Origin: an uncultured Prochlorococcus sp.
Lineage (GTDB): Bacteria > Cyanobacteriota > Cyanobacteriia > PCC-6307 > Cyanobiaceae
Assembly: GCA_902627335.1 (NCBI GenBank)
Contig: CACOIV010000001.1
Coordinates: forward strand, 1-64,000
DNA: 64,000 nt
Reading direction: 5' to 3'
The notes under the pieces were generated by a model, which was not told where the DNA came from, searched no databases, and saw only the letters and a program-made list of their open reading frames with translations. Positions 17,834-26,548 of the stretch are shown one piece after another. Numbering within the stretch: position 1 is the stretch's first letter; each line of letters begins with the position of its first letter. The position numbers were made by a program, and so were the translations under genes.

Positions 17834-18235
17834 TCAAAACTGATTTATTTCTTCTTCATTATCTTTAGTGTGGTTTGATAATAGATTTGAAAAGAAATCA
17901 AGCTGAAGGAAATTATCCTGAAACATTTTCTTTTGAGAAGCCAAGCACCCATCCCTATAAAGAATTGCTTCTGCAATAAAAGTATCACTCACAGGTGAAA
18001 TTATTTTTGAAATCACAGGCTTATAACCTGAAGCACTAGGATTTTTCAATAAGACTAAAGATTTGTCAGCACAGGCAGCTAAATCAGGGGGACACCAGAT
18101 ACTTGTTATTGTTGGATGAAGAGGAATGATAGAACTAAAAATTAATCCGCTACCTGCTTTGGCTAAAGGTGAAACAGTAATAGCTGAATGCCCATCGACG
18201 TCGTCGAATAAAGAGAGCTGCAAAAATTTGGTCAT
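17834..18235 (-). CDS. Cassette ORF of unknown function
   Basis: A 133-residue ORF read leftwards in cassette 2. It starts at ATG (MTKFLQLSLFDDVDG) and is rich in Pro, Ser and hydrophobic residues in the middle (PLHPTITSIWCPPDLAACADKS, ISKIISPVSDTFIAEA), ending in a polar acidic tail. I do not recognise a family. No transmembrane helix or catalytic motif is clear. Codon use looks normal for the window and no competing ORF covers it on the other strand, so it is probably a real gene. Three Cys (two in WCPP and LAAC) could bind metal, but that is speculation. Confidence 0.5.
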   Translation of the reverse strand: MTKFLQLSLFDDVDGHSAITVSPLAKAGSGLIFSSIIPLHPTITSIWCPPDLAACADKSLVLLKNPSASGYKPVISKIISPVSDTFIAEAILYRDGCLASQKKMFQDNFLQLDFFSNLLSNHTKDNEEEINQF

Positions 18236-18477
18236 AAGTTAGTTATGGTTAAAAGGATAATGCCTAGGTTCGAAATTTGAGCCCACACGTCATCCGTCTA
18301 TAAACAAGATAAAATGCATCAGATTAGAACTAACAAAATTTAATTTATTCTTAATATTTGTTATTATTTCTTTTATTCCATGAATTATAGACATTCATTT
18401 AAAATATTAATGTTCTACTATGTTGCTAATCAGAACAATTAAGGTTATATTTTTAATATGATCTCTTAGATTAATCT

Positions 18478-19134
18478 ATGCCTGCAGCAAATACACGCAT
18501 CACAATAACTCCCACCTCAGAAGCTCATTCTGTTTTACTAAATAATTGGGCAATTTTAGAGGGAAGAACCTTATCTAGTTTATGTTCAAGTCTTTTAGAG
18601 AATGCAATAAATGAAGCTATTTCAAAACGAACTGTTAATCCTCAGGCACTAGAAATGATGAATGAGTTAATAAATGTAAGAAGGAACCAACTTAAATTTG
18701 AATATGGAAAGACTCTTTCTCAGGAACAAGAAAAAGCAGAAAATTACTTAAATGAAATTTCAGAGCAAGCACAAGGAGATCCTGAGCATCTACAGAAATT
18801 TGATGCATGGACTGCTAGAGCGGAAGAAGTTTGGAGTAAAGAAACTACAAGTTCAAAAGAAGAAAAAAATAAAGTAGTTCAGGAGCCCGATGTTAAAAAC
18901 ATTACTAATTGCCTTAAAACCTTGAATCTTTATCAATATGAAATAGATGCTCTTAAGTTATTAACTCAGGCTTCAATGGAAGGTCTTGATATTGTAAAAA
19001 TTACTAATACTACAATAAGCCTTAATATCGAATACGAGAAAGATAGATTTGAAGCATTGAAAAACTTTTATAATTCATTCGCGGTCTCCAAAGGTTTTGC
19101 AAAAATGGAAGATTCAGAAATTGAATTGTTTTAA
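18478..19134 (+). CDS. Ribbon-helix-helix-like protein (CopG-type N-terminus)
   Basis: A 218-residue protein in cassette 2. Residues about 5-48 (NTRITITPTSEAHSVLLNNWAILEGRTLSSLCSSLLENAI) fit a ribbon-helix-helix DNA-binding domain: a short strand, then two helices split by EGRTLSS. The middle is helical and charged (RRNQLKFEYGKTLSQEQEKAENYLNEIS), and the C-terminal 80 residues form a second, unrecognised domain (NITNCLKTLNLYQYEIDALKLL...). Similar RHH proteins of this length occur in picocyanobacteria. In this place it could regulate the element or bind its ends; that is inference. Confidence 0.6.
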   Translation: MPAANTRITITPTSEAHSVLLNNWAILEGRTLSSLCSSLLENAINEAISKRTVNPQALEMMNELINVRRNQLKFEYGKTLSQEQEKAENYLNEISEQAQGDPEHLQKFDAWTARAEEVWSKETTSSKEEKNKVVQEPDVKNITNCLKTLNLYQYEIDALKLLTQASMEGLDIVKITNTTISLNIEYEKDRFEALKNFYNSFAVSKGFAKMEDSEIELF

Positions 19135-19144
19135 AATGATTATT

Positions 19145-19164
19145 TAGCGTAAAAATATACGCTA
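19145..19164 (+). terminator. Hairpin at the start of cassette-end repeat copy 2
   Basis: A 7-base perfect inverted repeat (tagcgta / tacgcta) with an AT loop lies 10 bases after the RHH-like gene and runs into the repeat. There is no T run after it, so it is either a weak terminator or part of the recombination site. Confidence 0.4.
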
Positions 19165-19320
19165 GATATATGTTGGATATTTATCCTTAAGTGGATAGGT
19201 TATAAATTTAGAAAGCGACTGGCTTTTGACCAATCGCATAAAAGTACTGTTCGCTAGTGTATATGATTATTTGTTGTCTTTTAAGTCCGGCGCGTCTACC
19301 AATTCCGCCACACTCCCAAC
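19160..19320. repeat. Cassette-end repeat, copy 2, with tRNA-Leu 5' half
   Basis: A 161-base block matching the one at 17571-17730. It contains a better preserved hairpin (gcgactgg-cttttga-ccaatcgc, 7 of 8 pairs), cgctag twice and the 39-base tRNA half. Together with the native flank to 19393 it forms the right boundary of the element. Confidence 0.85.
19279..19317 (-). pseudogene. Truncated tRNA-Leu(UAA), 5' half, copy 2
   Basis: Thirty-nine bases identical to the tRNA-Leu 5' half, with 76 bases of near-identical upstream flank (19318-19393, 2 differences from the flank of the intact gene). It probably is the original 5' half and promoter displaced by integration. A transcript from it would run from the tRNA half into the 160-base repeat. 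Confidence 0.9.
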
Positions 19321-19433
19321 AGAAATTTGCGCTCTTTAAGCGTAGCGAAAAGTATTAAATTTAACCATGAAGAATTTGAATATTTACACTTTTTTTCTTA
19401 AATATTATAAATGCTTCATGGTTTATTGAAGAA

Positions 19434-20474
19434 TTAACTTTTAATTCTCCAATTTAAGTTTTGACCTGCATGAAAAGGTTTTATTGCTCCAATCTTTTTA
19501 TTTTTATCAAAAATATCAACAAATTCCTCAACTTTATATGGATCGCGAACTATCGTAATATATTCATTATTTAATGGTAAATTATGAAATTTAGGACCAT
19601 TAATACTTGCAAATTTCTCAAATTTTTCTAAAGCATTTTCTTCATCAAAAATCTGTAGATAGCTGCTTAATGCTACTGACGAATTAAATATCCCTGCACA
19701 ACCACAGAAAGCTTTCCACTCTCTTAAATGTGGGGCTGAATCAGTGCCTAAGAAGAAACATTCATTACCGCTAGTAGCAGCTTTGATTAAAGAAATTCTA
19801 TTGGATTCCCTTTTAGCTACTGGCAAACAATAAAAATCACTATTCAAACCTCCAAAAAACATTGCGTTTCTATTTATATGCAAGTGATGAGGGGTAATTG
19901 TTGCTGCTATGTTATTAGTCTCTACAAAATCAACTGCATAAGAAGTTGTAATATGTTCTAAAACAATTTTTAAATTTGGAAAATTCTTAATTATTGGATT
20001 TAATTCTGTATCAATAAAAACTTCCTCTCTATCAAAGATATCTACCTTTGGATCATTAACTTCTCCATGAATTAATAAAGGCATACCTATTTCTTGCATC
20101 AATTCAAATACCTTATAAATATTTTTAATATTCTTAACTCCATAAAGTGAGTTTGTTGTTGAATTAGCAGGATATAATTTTGCAGCAAAAAATATATCAT
20201 CTAAGAATCCTCTTCTAATCTCATCATTTGAAATACTGTCCGTAAGATATATTGTCATTAAGGGCTTAAATGTATGTGTTTTTGGTAAAAGAGAACAAAT
20301 TGTATTTTTGTATGAAACTCCCTTTTCAATATTAGTTATAGGATTCTTGGTATTTGGCATTATAATTGCCCTCCCAAAAAAATCTGATGAGAATTTTAAA
20401 ATATTTTTTAAAACGACTCCTTCTCTTAGATGCAAATGCCAATCATCAGGTTTTCTTATAATTAATTTTTCCAA
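19434..20474 (-). CDS. pyrC: Dihydroorotase
   Basis: A 346-residue enzyme closing carbamoyl-aspartate to dihydroorotate in pyrimidine synthesis. Metal ligands are visible in DDWHLHLREG (HxH), the LIHGEV and VLEHITTS histidines, ITPHHLHINRN, and the catalytic Asp in LGTDSAPH. Length and motifs match the PyrC (class II) type. It begins the core genome right of the tRNA-Leu cassettes and is divergent from the antiporter gene. Confidence 0.96.
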   Translation of the reverse strand: MEKLIIRKPDDWHLHLREGVVLKNILKFSSDFFGRAIIMPNTKNPITNIEKGVSYKNTICSLLPKTHTFKPLMTIYLTDSISNDEIRRGFLDDIFFAAKLYPANSTTNSLYGVKNIKNIYKVFELMQEIGMPLLIHGEVNDPKVDIFDREEVFIDTELNPIIKNFPNLKIVLEHITTSYAVDFVETNNIAATITPHHLHINRNAMFFGGLNSDFYCLPVAKRESNRISLIKAATSGNECFFLGTDSAPHLREWKAFCGCAGIFNSSVALSSYLQIFDEENALEKFEKFASINGPKFHNLPLNNEYITIVRDPYKVEEFVDIFDKNKKIGAIKPFHAGQNLNWRIKS

Positions 20475-20608
20475 TAATTTATTTCTTTTTTTAATATTAC
20501 CAATAATTATTTTTAGACAATATTTTGTAGCTATTTATAAATGAATTTACTTTTTTTTAATTTTAATTTAGGGATATAATTACTAATATAAAAAGCTCCC
20601 GACATAAT

Positions 20609-21685
20609 ATGAGCGAATACTTATTCTCTATTGTCGAAATAATAATAGGAATTTTTTTACTTTTTATGGGAGGAGAATTTTTTATCCAGGGATCAGTTGC
20701 TTTATCTTTGATTCTTGGAATTCCCCAAATAGTAATTGGTTTAACAGTAGTTGCTCTAGGTACAAGTTCTCCTGAATTATTAGTTAGCCTAAACTCAGTT
20801 TTTAAAGGGAGTGATTCTTTGGCTGCCAGTAATGTCGTCGGAAGTAATATTTTCAATATTTTGGTCGTATTAGGAATCAGCTCCTTAATAACTCCCTTAA
20901 AGGTTAAAAGTAGAATTGTCAGGAGGGATGTACCTTTATTAATAGCTATTTCTTGTTCTGTATGGGCCATGACTTCAACAGGTACCTTAACTTGGCAGGC
21001 AGGCATTTTCCTCTTATTTTGTTTATTATTAAATACTATTTGGGAAATTAATACTATAAATGAAAAAGACGATGATATAAAAACTGCAGAACCAGAAATA
21101 AATGATTTTCCCTTGAGTAATAATTTAGTAAGTACTATCACAAAATTAGTTTTTGGGATGATTCTGCTTAGTTTTGGTGCGAATGTTTTGGTGAGTGGAT
21201 CACAAGAATTAGCAAGAACATTAGGAATAAAAGAAACAATTATTGGTTTAACAATTGTCGCTACAGGCACATCTCTTCCAGAACTAGTGGCCTCTATAGT
21301 TGCTGCATTGAAAGGGAAAACAGACCTTGCTATTGGAAATGTTATTGGAAGCAATTTATTGAATCAACTATTAATACTTGGAAGCTGCACACTCTTTTCG
21401 GGTTTAGGAGGTTTATCAATAAATAGTGATCTTATAAGAACAGACATCCCAATAATGGTTTTAACAACTTTTGCTTGTATGCCAATATTTTGGACAAAAG
21501 GGAAAATAAATAGATTTGAAGGTTTTATTTTATTAAATATTTATATTTTTTATGTTCTAGATAAGATACTACTATTAACAAAATTTAATTTCATAATGGA
21601 ATTTAGAGTTTTTATTATTATTTACTTCTTATTAATTTTTATAAGCCTATTTCTTAAAAAAAGTGCAAGACTAATAAAGAATTAA
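20609..21685 (+). CDS. Ca2+/Na+ antiporter (CaCA family, YrbG-like)
   Basis: A 358-residue membrane protein with about ten hydrophobic helices and two inverted alpha-repeats: GLTVVALGTSSPELLVS near residue 50 with SNVVGSNIFNILVVLG, and GLTIVATGTSLPELVAS near residue 215 with GNVIGSNLLNQLLILG. These GTSxPE and N-xxGSN motifs bind the cation in Na+/Ca2+ exchangers. It would export calcium in exchange for sodium or protons. The long antisense ORF (20563-21354) is a shadow of this gene. Confidence 0.92.
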   Translation: MSEYLFSIVEIIIGIFLLFMGGEFFIQGSVALSLILGIPQIVIGLTVVALGTSSPELLVSLNSVFKGSDSLAASNVVGSNIFNILVVLGISSLITPLKVKSRIVRRDVPLLIAISCSVWAMTSTGTLTWQAGIFLLFCLLLNTIWEINTINEKDDDIKTAEPEINDFPLSNNLVSTITKLVFGMILLSFGANVLVSGSQELARTLGIKETIIGLTIVATGTSLPELVASIVAALKGKTDLAIGNVIGSNLLNQLLILGSCTLFSGLGGLSINSDLIRTDIPIMVLTTFACMPIFWTKGKINRFEGFILLNIYIFYVLDKILLLTKFNFIMEFRVFIIIYFLLIFISLFLKKSARLIKN

Positions 21686-21691
21686 TTCCAA

Positions 21692-23053
21692 TCAATACAT
21701 AGTTACAAATTCCTCTGAAATTGTTGGATGCAAAGCCATTGTTTCATCAAATTCTCTTTTAGTAATTCCTTTATTCATTGCAATTGAAGCCATTTGAATT
21801 ATCTCTGAAGCAGTTTCCCCAAACATATGACACCCTAAAACTTTATCATCTAATTTGTTTACAACTAATTTGAGCATACATTTTGTTTTAAGTTTTTTAA
21901 AAGTATTAGACATAGGAGTAAACCTACATTTGAAAACTTTAATATTTTCATTTGAGTAAATATTTCTCGCCTCCTCTTCACTTAAACCTACAGATGAAAT
22001 TTCTGGATTTGTAAATACTGCTTTTGGAATAAATTTATAACTAATGCTTCTTTTTTTATTACCAAAATAATTATCAGAAAAAATCCTCCCCTGTTCAATT
22101 GCAACAGGAGTTAAATTAGGTTTATCAATAACATCACCAATAGCAAAGATCGTAGATTGACTTGACTGATTACTTTCATTAACTTCTATAAAACCACCTT
22201 TCATATTTAAACTCACAATATCAAGATTTAAATTGTCAATATTAGGTTCTCTTCCAGAAGCAATAAGAATATTTTCTTCTTTTTTGCTTAAACCTGATTT
22301 AAAAATTAAATCAAAATTTTCATTGTTTTTACTAATAGAAACCAACTCATCTTTAAAAATTAAATTAATTCCAGAAGAAGTCATAGATTCCTGAATAGAC
22401 ATAGATAAATCAGCATCAAAACCATTTAGAAGTTTATGACTTCTTACGAGTTGAGTAACTTTTGTTCCCAAATTATTAAATATACAAGAAAATTCGCAAG
22501 CTATATATCCACCTCCAACTATAAGTAGAGACTTAGGGAAATTATTTAAATTAAATATTTCATTACTTGACCAAGCAAATTCTGCACCAACAATATCAAG
22601 TGATTTTGGTTTTCCCCCAACAGCAATTAAAATTTTTTTGCTTTTTAAAGTTTTTAAAAGTTTATTTGTTTTAGGGCAAATAACTTCTACTTGATTAGTA
22701 TCTTTAAATCTGCCCCAACCTCGAAATACTTTAATATCTAATTTATTTAGTGATTCATAATGTAAATTACTTAATCTTGTGACTTCTTGTTTTACATTTT
22801 TCAGGAGAATACTAGAGTTGAAGGAAAGATTATTAAAGTACAATCCATTCCTCTCTGAATTAATCATATTACTTCTTTCATTAGCCGCATAAACCATTAA
22901 TTTTTTGGGGACACAGCCGCGAACAACACAAGTCCCTCCTATTTGATCACCCTCTATAATTGCCACATTAGCTCCATAACCTGCTGCTCTTTTTGCTGCT
23001 GCTAAACCGCCCGAACCAGCTCCAATTACTATTAAATCAAAATTATGAATCAC
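21692..23053 (-). CDS. gor: Glutathione reductase
   Basis: A 453-residue NADPH-dependent flavoprotein that keeps glutathione reduced. It has the N-terminal FAD motif VIGAGSGGLAAAKRAA, the redox-active disulphide GGTCVVRGCVPKKLM, the NAD(P)-binding GGGYIACEFSCIFNNLG, the second FAD motif FAIGDV and the C-terminal His-Glu pair in ALHPTISEEFVT. The C-terminal motif HPTxSEE is diagnostic for glutathione reductase. It is divergent from the GST-like gene, with 47 bases between starts, which suits a shared function. Confidence 0.96.
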   Translation of the reverse strand: MIHNFDLIVIGAGSGGLAAAKRAAGYGANVAIIEGDQIGGTCVVRGCVPKKLMVYAANERSNMINSERNGLYFNNLSFNSSILLKNVKQEVTRLSNLHYESLNKLDIKVFRGWGRFKDTNQVEVICPKTNKLLKTLKSKKILIAVGGKPKSLDIVGAEFAWSSNEIFNLNNFPKSLLIVGGGYIACEFSCIFNNLGTKVTQLVRSHKLLNGFDADLSMSIQESMTSSGINLIFKDELVSISKNNENFDLIFKSGLSKKEENILIASGREPNIDNLNLDIVSLNMKGGFIEVNESNQSSQSTIFAIGDVIDKPNLTPVAIEQGRIFSDNYFGNKKRSISYKFIPKAVFTNPEISSVGLSEEEARNIYSNENIKVFKCRFTPMSNTFKKLKTKCMLKLVVNKLDDKVLGCHMFGETASEIIQMASIAMNKGITKREFDETMALHPTISEEFVTMY

Positions 23054-23100
23054 GAAATTTATTTATTTACTATTATATTTTAATTAAATATTGCAAGAAA

Positions 23101-24342
23101 ATGGCATTTAATAAAGTTTTAAGTTGGAAAGATTTAGAAAAATTAGCTATTGAAGAAGGGGATAGAGTAAATGGATTAAATAATTCATATACTAACTTGA
23201 GATTATTTAACAAAAATATAAATGATGCCAAATTAATTTTTTACAGGGATAGACACGCATGGTGCCCCTATTGCCAAAAAATATGGCTTTGGCTCGAATT
23301 CAAAAAAATACCTTATAAGATAGAAAAAATAAATATGTATTGTTATGGCGAAAAGGAGAAGTGGTATCTAAACAAAGTAATCTCAGGTAAATTACCCGCG
23401 ATTGAATTAAATGGTCAAATAATTACTGAAAGCGATAATATAATTGATTTTCTTGAGAAAGAGTACGGCTCTCTTGGTTCATCGATTTATTCAAATCAGC
23501 TTGCCAAAACAAGAAAGATCGAACGCAATATATTCCGCTCATGGTGCGATTGGCTTTGCAGAAGTAATTTCTTTAATTTTGATAATAAACTTAAAAAAAA
23601 TAATATGATTAAGAACTTAGAGGAACTAGAAAAGCTATTAAGACTCTCAAGTTCAGGATTGATTGACCCAGTTAATATAACTCCAAATAAACTACAACCT
23701 GGAACAGGAGATATTATATTTATTCCTTATATAGAGAGAATTAATGCATCTCTTTTTTATTATAAGGGTTACAAATTAAGAAAAGAATTTCCATTAATCA
23801 ATAAATGGATGACGTTATTAGAAAGTGAAAATACGTATACTGCTTCTCAAGGTGATTTTCATACTCACTCTCATGATTTACCTCCTCAAATGGGAGGATG
23901 TTTTAAAGATATAAATAAGACGCAAGAAAATTTTTCAAGACTTGTTGACTCTGGAGAGGGCGCAGGCAATTTAGAAATAAATAAAGAATTAGATAGTAAT
24001 TACTATAAGAAAATTGCTCTGGCTAGAGTAATTAAGCACAAAAATAATATTATTAATATAAATCCTTGCGAAAATAATTCATTCGATTTTGCATTAAGAT
24101 CTGCTCTTACTTATTTAATTAATAATGAATTAAATAAACCTGACAATAATTCTGGTATCGGGCTAAGGTATTTACGAGATAGGATTTCAGTCCCTAGAGA
24201 TATGCCGCTGATTTCAGCAAGATTACTTAGGAAATCACTAGAAAAAGTTGCATCTATTTGTAATCCTGGTGATATTTATAAAATTCCAATAAAACATAGA
24301 TATGATCAAAATCCCAATAATTTTATTTTAAGTGAAAATTAA
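23101..24342 (+). CDS. Glutathione S-transferase-family protein
   Basis: A protein of about 413 residues when started at the ATG at 23101; the ORF-track start runs back into gor and is rejected. Residues 45-130 form a thioredoxin-like domain with a CPYC motif (RHAWCPYCQKIWLWLE) and the cis-Pro segment SGKLPAIELNG, then ITESDNIIDFLEKEYG, as in GST/glutaredoxin-type proteins. The C-terminal half is all-alpha and longer than usual, ending in IPIKHRYDQNPNNF. It is divergent from glutathione reductase, so a role in glutathione-dependent redox chemistry is plausible. Confidence 0.8.
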   Translation: MAFNKVLSWKDLEKLAIEEGDRVNGLNNSYTNLRLFNKNINDAKLIFYRDRHAWCPYCQKIWLWLEFKKIPYKIEKINMYCYGEKEKWYLNKVISGKLPAIELNGQIITESDNIIDFLEKEYGSLGSSIYSNQLAKTRKIERNIFRSWCDWLCRSNFFNFDNKLKKNNMIKNLEELEKLLRLSSSGLIDPVNITPNKLQPGTGDIIFIPYIERINASLFYYKGYKLRKEFPLINKWMTLLESENTYTASQGDFHTHSHDLPPQMGGCFKDINKTQENFSRLVDSGEGAGNLEINKELDSNYYKKIALARVIKHKNNIININPCENNSFDFALRSALTYLINNELNKPDNNSGIGLRYLRDRISVPRDMPLISARLLRKSLEKVASICNPGDIYKIPIKHRYDQNPNNFILSEN

Positions 24343-24347
24343 GATGA

Positions 24348-25730
24348 TCACATTTTTTTTCTTGAGTCAATTTGCAATAAATCCCTTACTTTTTGAACTT
24401 GACTAGCAACACTAGGATCACTTGATAATTTCTTCTCAACTTGATCAATTGCGTACATAACTGTTGTATGGTCTTTACCTCCAAATTCATCTCCAATTCT
24501 TGGCAAACTTAAATCTGTTCCATGCCTCATCAGATACATTCCAATTTGCCTCGCTTGGCTAACAGGCTTTCTTCTGCTGGAACTAATTAATTCATCTGCT
24601 GAAACTTCAAAAAACTCAGAAACTTTTTTAATAACCTGTTTTGGAGTAACAACCACACCAACACTATTTGGATCAAGCATTGGAGCAATGGACTGAACAG
24701 TCATGGGTAATCCAGTTATTGAGGCAAAAGCCACTGCTCTAGTAAAAGCACCTTCTAATTCTCTTATATTGGAAGTGAATCTCCCAGCTATAAATTGAAT
24801 AAGATCTCTTGGTAAACTCATCTTTTCATGTTCAGCCTTTTTTTGTAATATTGCCATTCTTGTTTCTATATCAGGTGGCTGTATATCTGCAATTAATCCC
24901 ATTGAAAATCTAGAAATCAATCTCTCCTGTAATCTTGGTATCTGGCTTGGTGGCCTATCACTAGCAATAACTATTTGCTTTCCGGCTTCATGTAGAGCAT
25001 TGAAAGTATGGAAAAATTCTTCTTGAGTATATTCTTTCCCTTCAAGGAATTGAATATCATCAATAAGAATTAAGTCAGCTGCCCTATATTTATTTCTAAA
25101 AGCCTGCATTCCATCTTTTCGAATTGATACTATTAGATCATTTGTAAAAGTTTCAGTTGACACGTATGAAACTTTTGCTTCTGGATCAATTTCTAAACGA
25201 TAATGACCTATTGCCTGCATTAAATGCGTTTTCCCAAGTCCTACTCCTCCACAAATAAATAAAGGATTAAACTCTCTCCCTGGAGATTCAGCAACTGCCA
25301 GAGCAGCAGCATGTGCCATCCTACTATTAGGACCTACAACAAACCTATTAAATACATAACGTAAATTAAGATATGGTGTTATTTTCGTTTTTTTAATTAA
25401 AGATTTAGTTTGATTTGTTGCCAGACCTGAAGAACTAGTATTGCTACTAGATTGATTTGAGGATTGAATATCTGGATTGTTTGAGTTTTCAGACTTAAAT
25501 ATTACTTTTACAGGCTCACCACAAACTTCTTCCGCAGCCTTTTCAATTGTTACGCAATAATTTTTTCTTAACCAATCGCTTGAAAATGAGTTAGGGGCAA
25601 TAAGCGTTAAAAGGCCATTCTCAAAACATCTAAATTTTGCTGGTCTAATCCAAGTCTCAAATGATGGTTTACTTAAATTTTTTTGAAGTGATTTTTGAAC
25701 TTCTGCCCAAATAAGATTTTTAGTTTTCAC
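24348..25730 (-). CDS. dnaA: Chromosomal replication initiator DnaA
   Basis: A 460-residue initiator of chromosome replication. Domain I is at the N-terminus ([23 protein letters not shown]), followed by a Ser/Asn-rich linker, the AAA+ domain with Walker [14 protein letters not shown] and Walker [15 protein letters not shown], and the DNA-binding domain IV with [40 protein letters not shown] see no clear cluster of TTATCCACA boxes in the 173-base upstream gap, so the origin is probably not here. Confidence 0.98.
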   Translation of the reverse strand: MKTKNLIWAEVQKSLQKNLSKPSFETWIRPAKFRCFENGLLTLIAPNSFSSDWLRKNYCVTIEKAAEEVCGEPVKVIFKSENSNNPDIQSSNQSSSNTSSSGLATNQTKSLIKKTKITPYLNLRYVFNRFVVGPNSRMAHAAALAVAESPGREFNPLFICGGVGLGKTHLMQAIGHYRLEIDPEAKVSYVSTETFTNDLIVSIRKDGMQAFRNKYRAADLILIDDIQFLEGKEYTQEEFFHTFNALHEAGKQIVIASDRPPSQIPRLQERLISRFSMGLIADIQPPDIETRMAILQKKAEHEKMSLPRDLIQFIAGRFTSNIRELEGAFTRAVAFASITGLPMTVQSIAPMLDPNSVGVVVTPKQVIKKVSEFFEVSADELISSSRRKPVSQARQIGMYLMRHGTDLSLPRIGDEFGGKDHTTVMYAIDQVEKKLSSDPSVASQVQKVRDLLQIDSRKKM

Positions 25731-25903
25731 AATATTTTCCTATAGGTTTTTAATCTAGTAGCATTTTCTAGATTGGCCATTAAGTCATTACAAGATGATG
25801 TGAAATTAAAACTTTCTTCACAAAAAAGTCCTTCTTTTACATAAATTTGTATATTTTTTTAACCCTATAAGATTTATCATATTAATAAATTCTTTAGATC
25901 CGA

Positions 25904-26548
25904 TTGAATAAACCTCTACTGATAATTATGACAAAATGGCCGAGATATGGTCATTGCAAAACCAGATTATCAAAAGATGTTGGGAAAAATAATGCCTTAC
26001 TTATTCAGATAATGATGCTTCAACATACAATTTCAGTTGCAAAATCTTTATTTGAAAAAAATATTTTAGATATATCTCTTGCGATCTCTGGGATTGGATT
26101 TAAAAGTAGCAAAAGATGGTGTCAACAGTTAGGTCTAAAAGATTTTTATTTGCAAGGCAAGGGTTCTCTAGGTGAGAGAATGAGAAGGCAAATTCTTAAA
26201 CATCAAAAAAATTCCTTTTTAAACAAAGAAAGACCTTTAATATTTATTGGAACTGATCTTCCAAATTTATGCCATATAGAACTTCTAGAAACTATATATA
26301 AACTTAAATCCAGCGAGGTTGTTATTGGCCCTTCAAGTGATGGAGGTTATTGGTTAATAGCTTTTTCTGAAACAATATTATCGAATAATTTATTTTATCC
26401 ATTTATAGATATAAAGTGGAGTACATCAAATGTTTTACAAAAAACAATTGATAATCTAAACAAAATAAATTTAAAAATTGATTATTTAAATAATAAAATA
26501 GACATCGATAACATTCAAGATCTTGTTAAAGTCTGTTATGGAAAATAA
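25904..26548 (+). CDS. DUF2064/TIGR04282-type glycosyltransferase
   Basis: A 214-residue protein of the TIGR04282 family, linked in other bacteria to arsenosugar synthesis. The start is TTG; it keeps the first strand (LLIIMTKWPRYGHCKTRLSKDVG), which contains the nucleotide-sugar-binding KTRL motif, whereas the next ATG would cut into it. Further motifs are GSLGERM and IGTDLPNLC (DxD-like Asp), VIGPSSDGGYWLIAF. It overlaps the next gene by 11 bases, so the two are translationally coupled. An ArsM methyltransferase is not in the window. Confidence 0.82.
   Translation: MNKPLLIIMTKWPRYGHCKTRLSKDVGKNNALLIQIMMLQHTISVAKSLFEKNILDISLAISGIGFKSSKRWCQQLGLKDFYLQGKGSLGERMRRQILKHQKNSFLNKERPLIFIGTDLPNLCHIELLETIYKLKSSEVVIGPSSDGGYWLIAFSETILSNNLFYPFIDIKWSTSNVLQKTIDNLNKINLKIDYLNNKIDIDNIQDLVKVCYGK

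Larger units (their letters stand above)
16354..19317. mobile_element. Tandem tRNA-Leu-targeted cassettes (tycheposon-like remnant or satellite)
   Basis: Between the intact tRNA-Leu and pyrC lie two cassettes of about 1.34 and 1.59 kb, each ending in a ~160-base repeat fused to an exact 39-base copy of the tRNA 5' half. The first carries a YadA-like gene, the second a minus-strand ORF and a ribbon-helix-helix-like gene. The shared core begins in the anticodon loop, a common crossover place for tyrosine recombinases. The intact tRNA has the native 3' half, with the 5' half and promoter apparently brought by the cassette. The sequence at the left end (16354-16468) recurs at 19279-19393 with 2 differences in 115 bases. 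No recombinase gene lies inside. I infer integrative elements similar to tycheposons reported in Prochlorococcus. Confidence 0.75.

Noticed and set aside
20563-21354. 263-residue minus-strand ORF
   Set aside because: It lies antisense inside the antiporter gene, whose motifs are clear; the translation has no family features and is a shadow.
25731-25903. Possible origin of replication next to dnaA
   Set aside because: No cluster of DnaA boxes (TTATCCACA) is visible; in picocyanobacteria the origin is usually near dnaN rather than dnaA.
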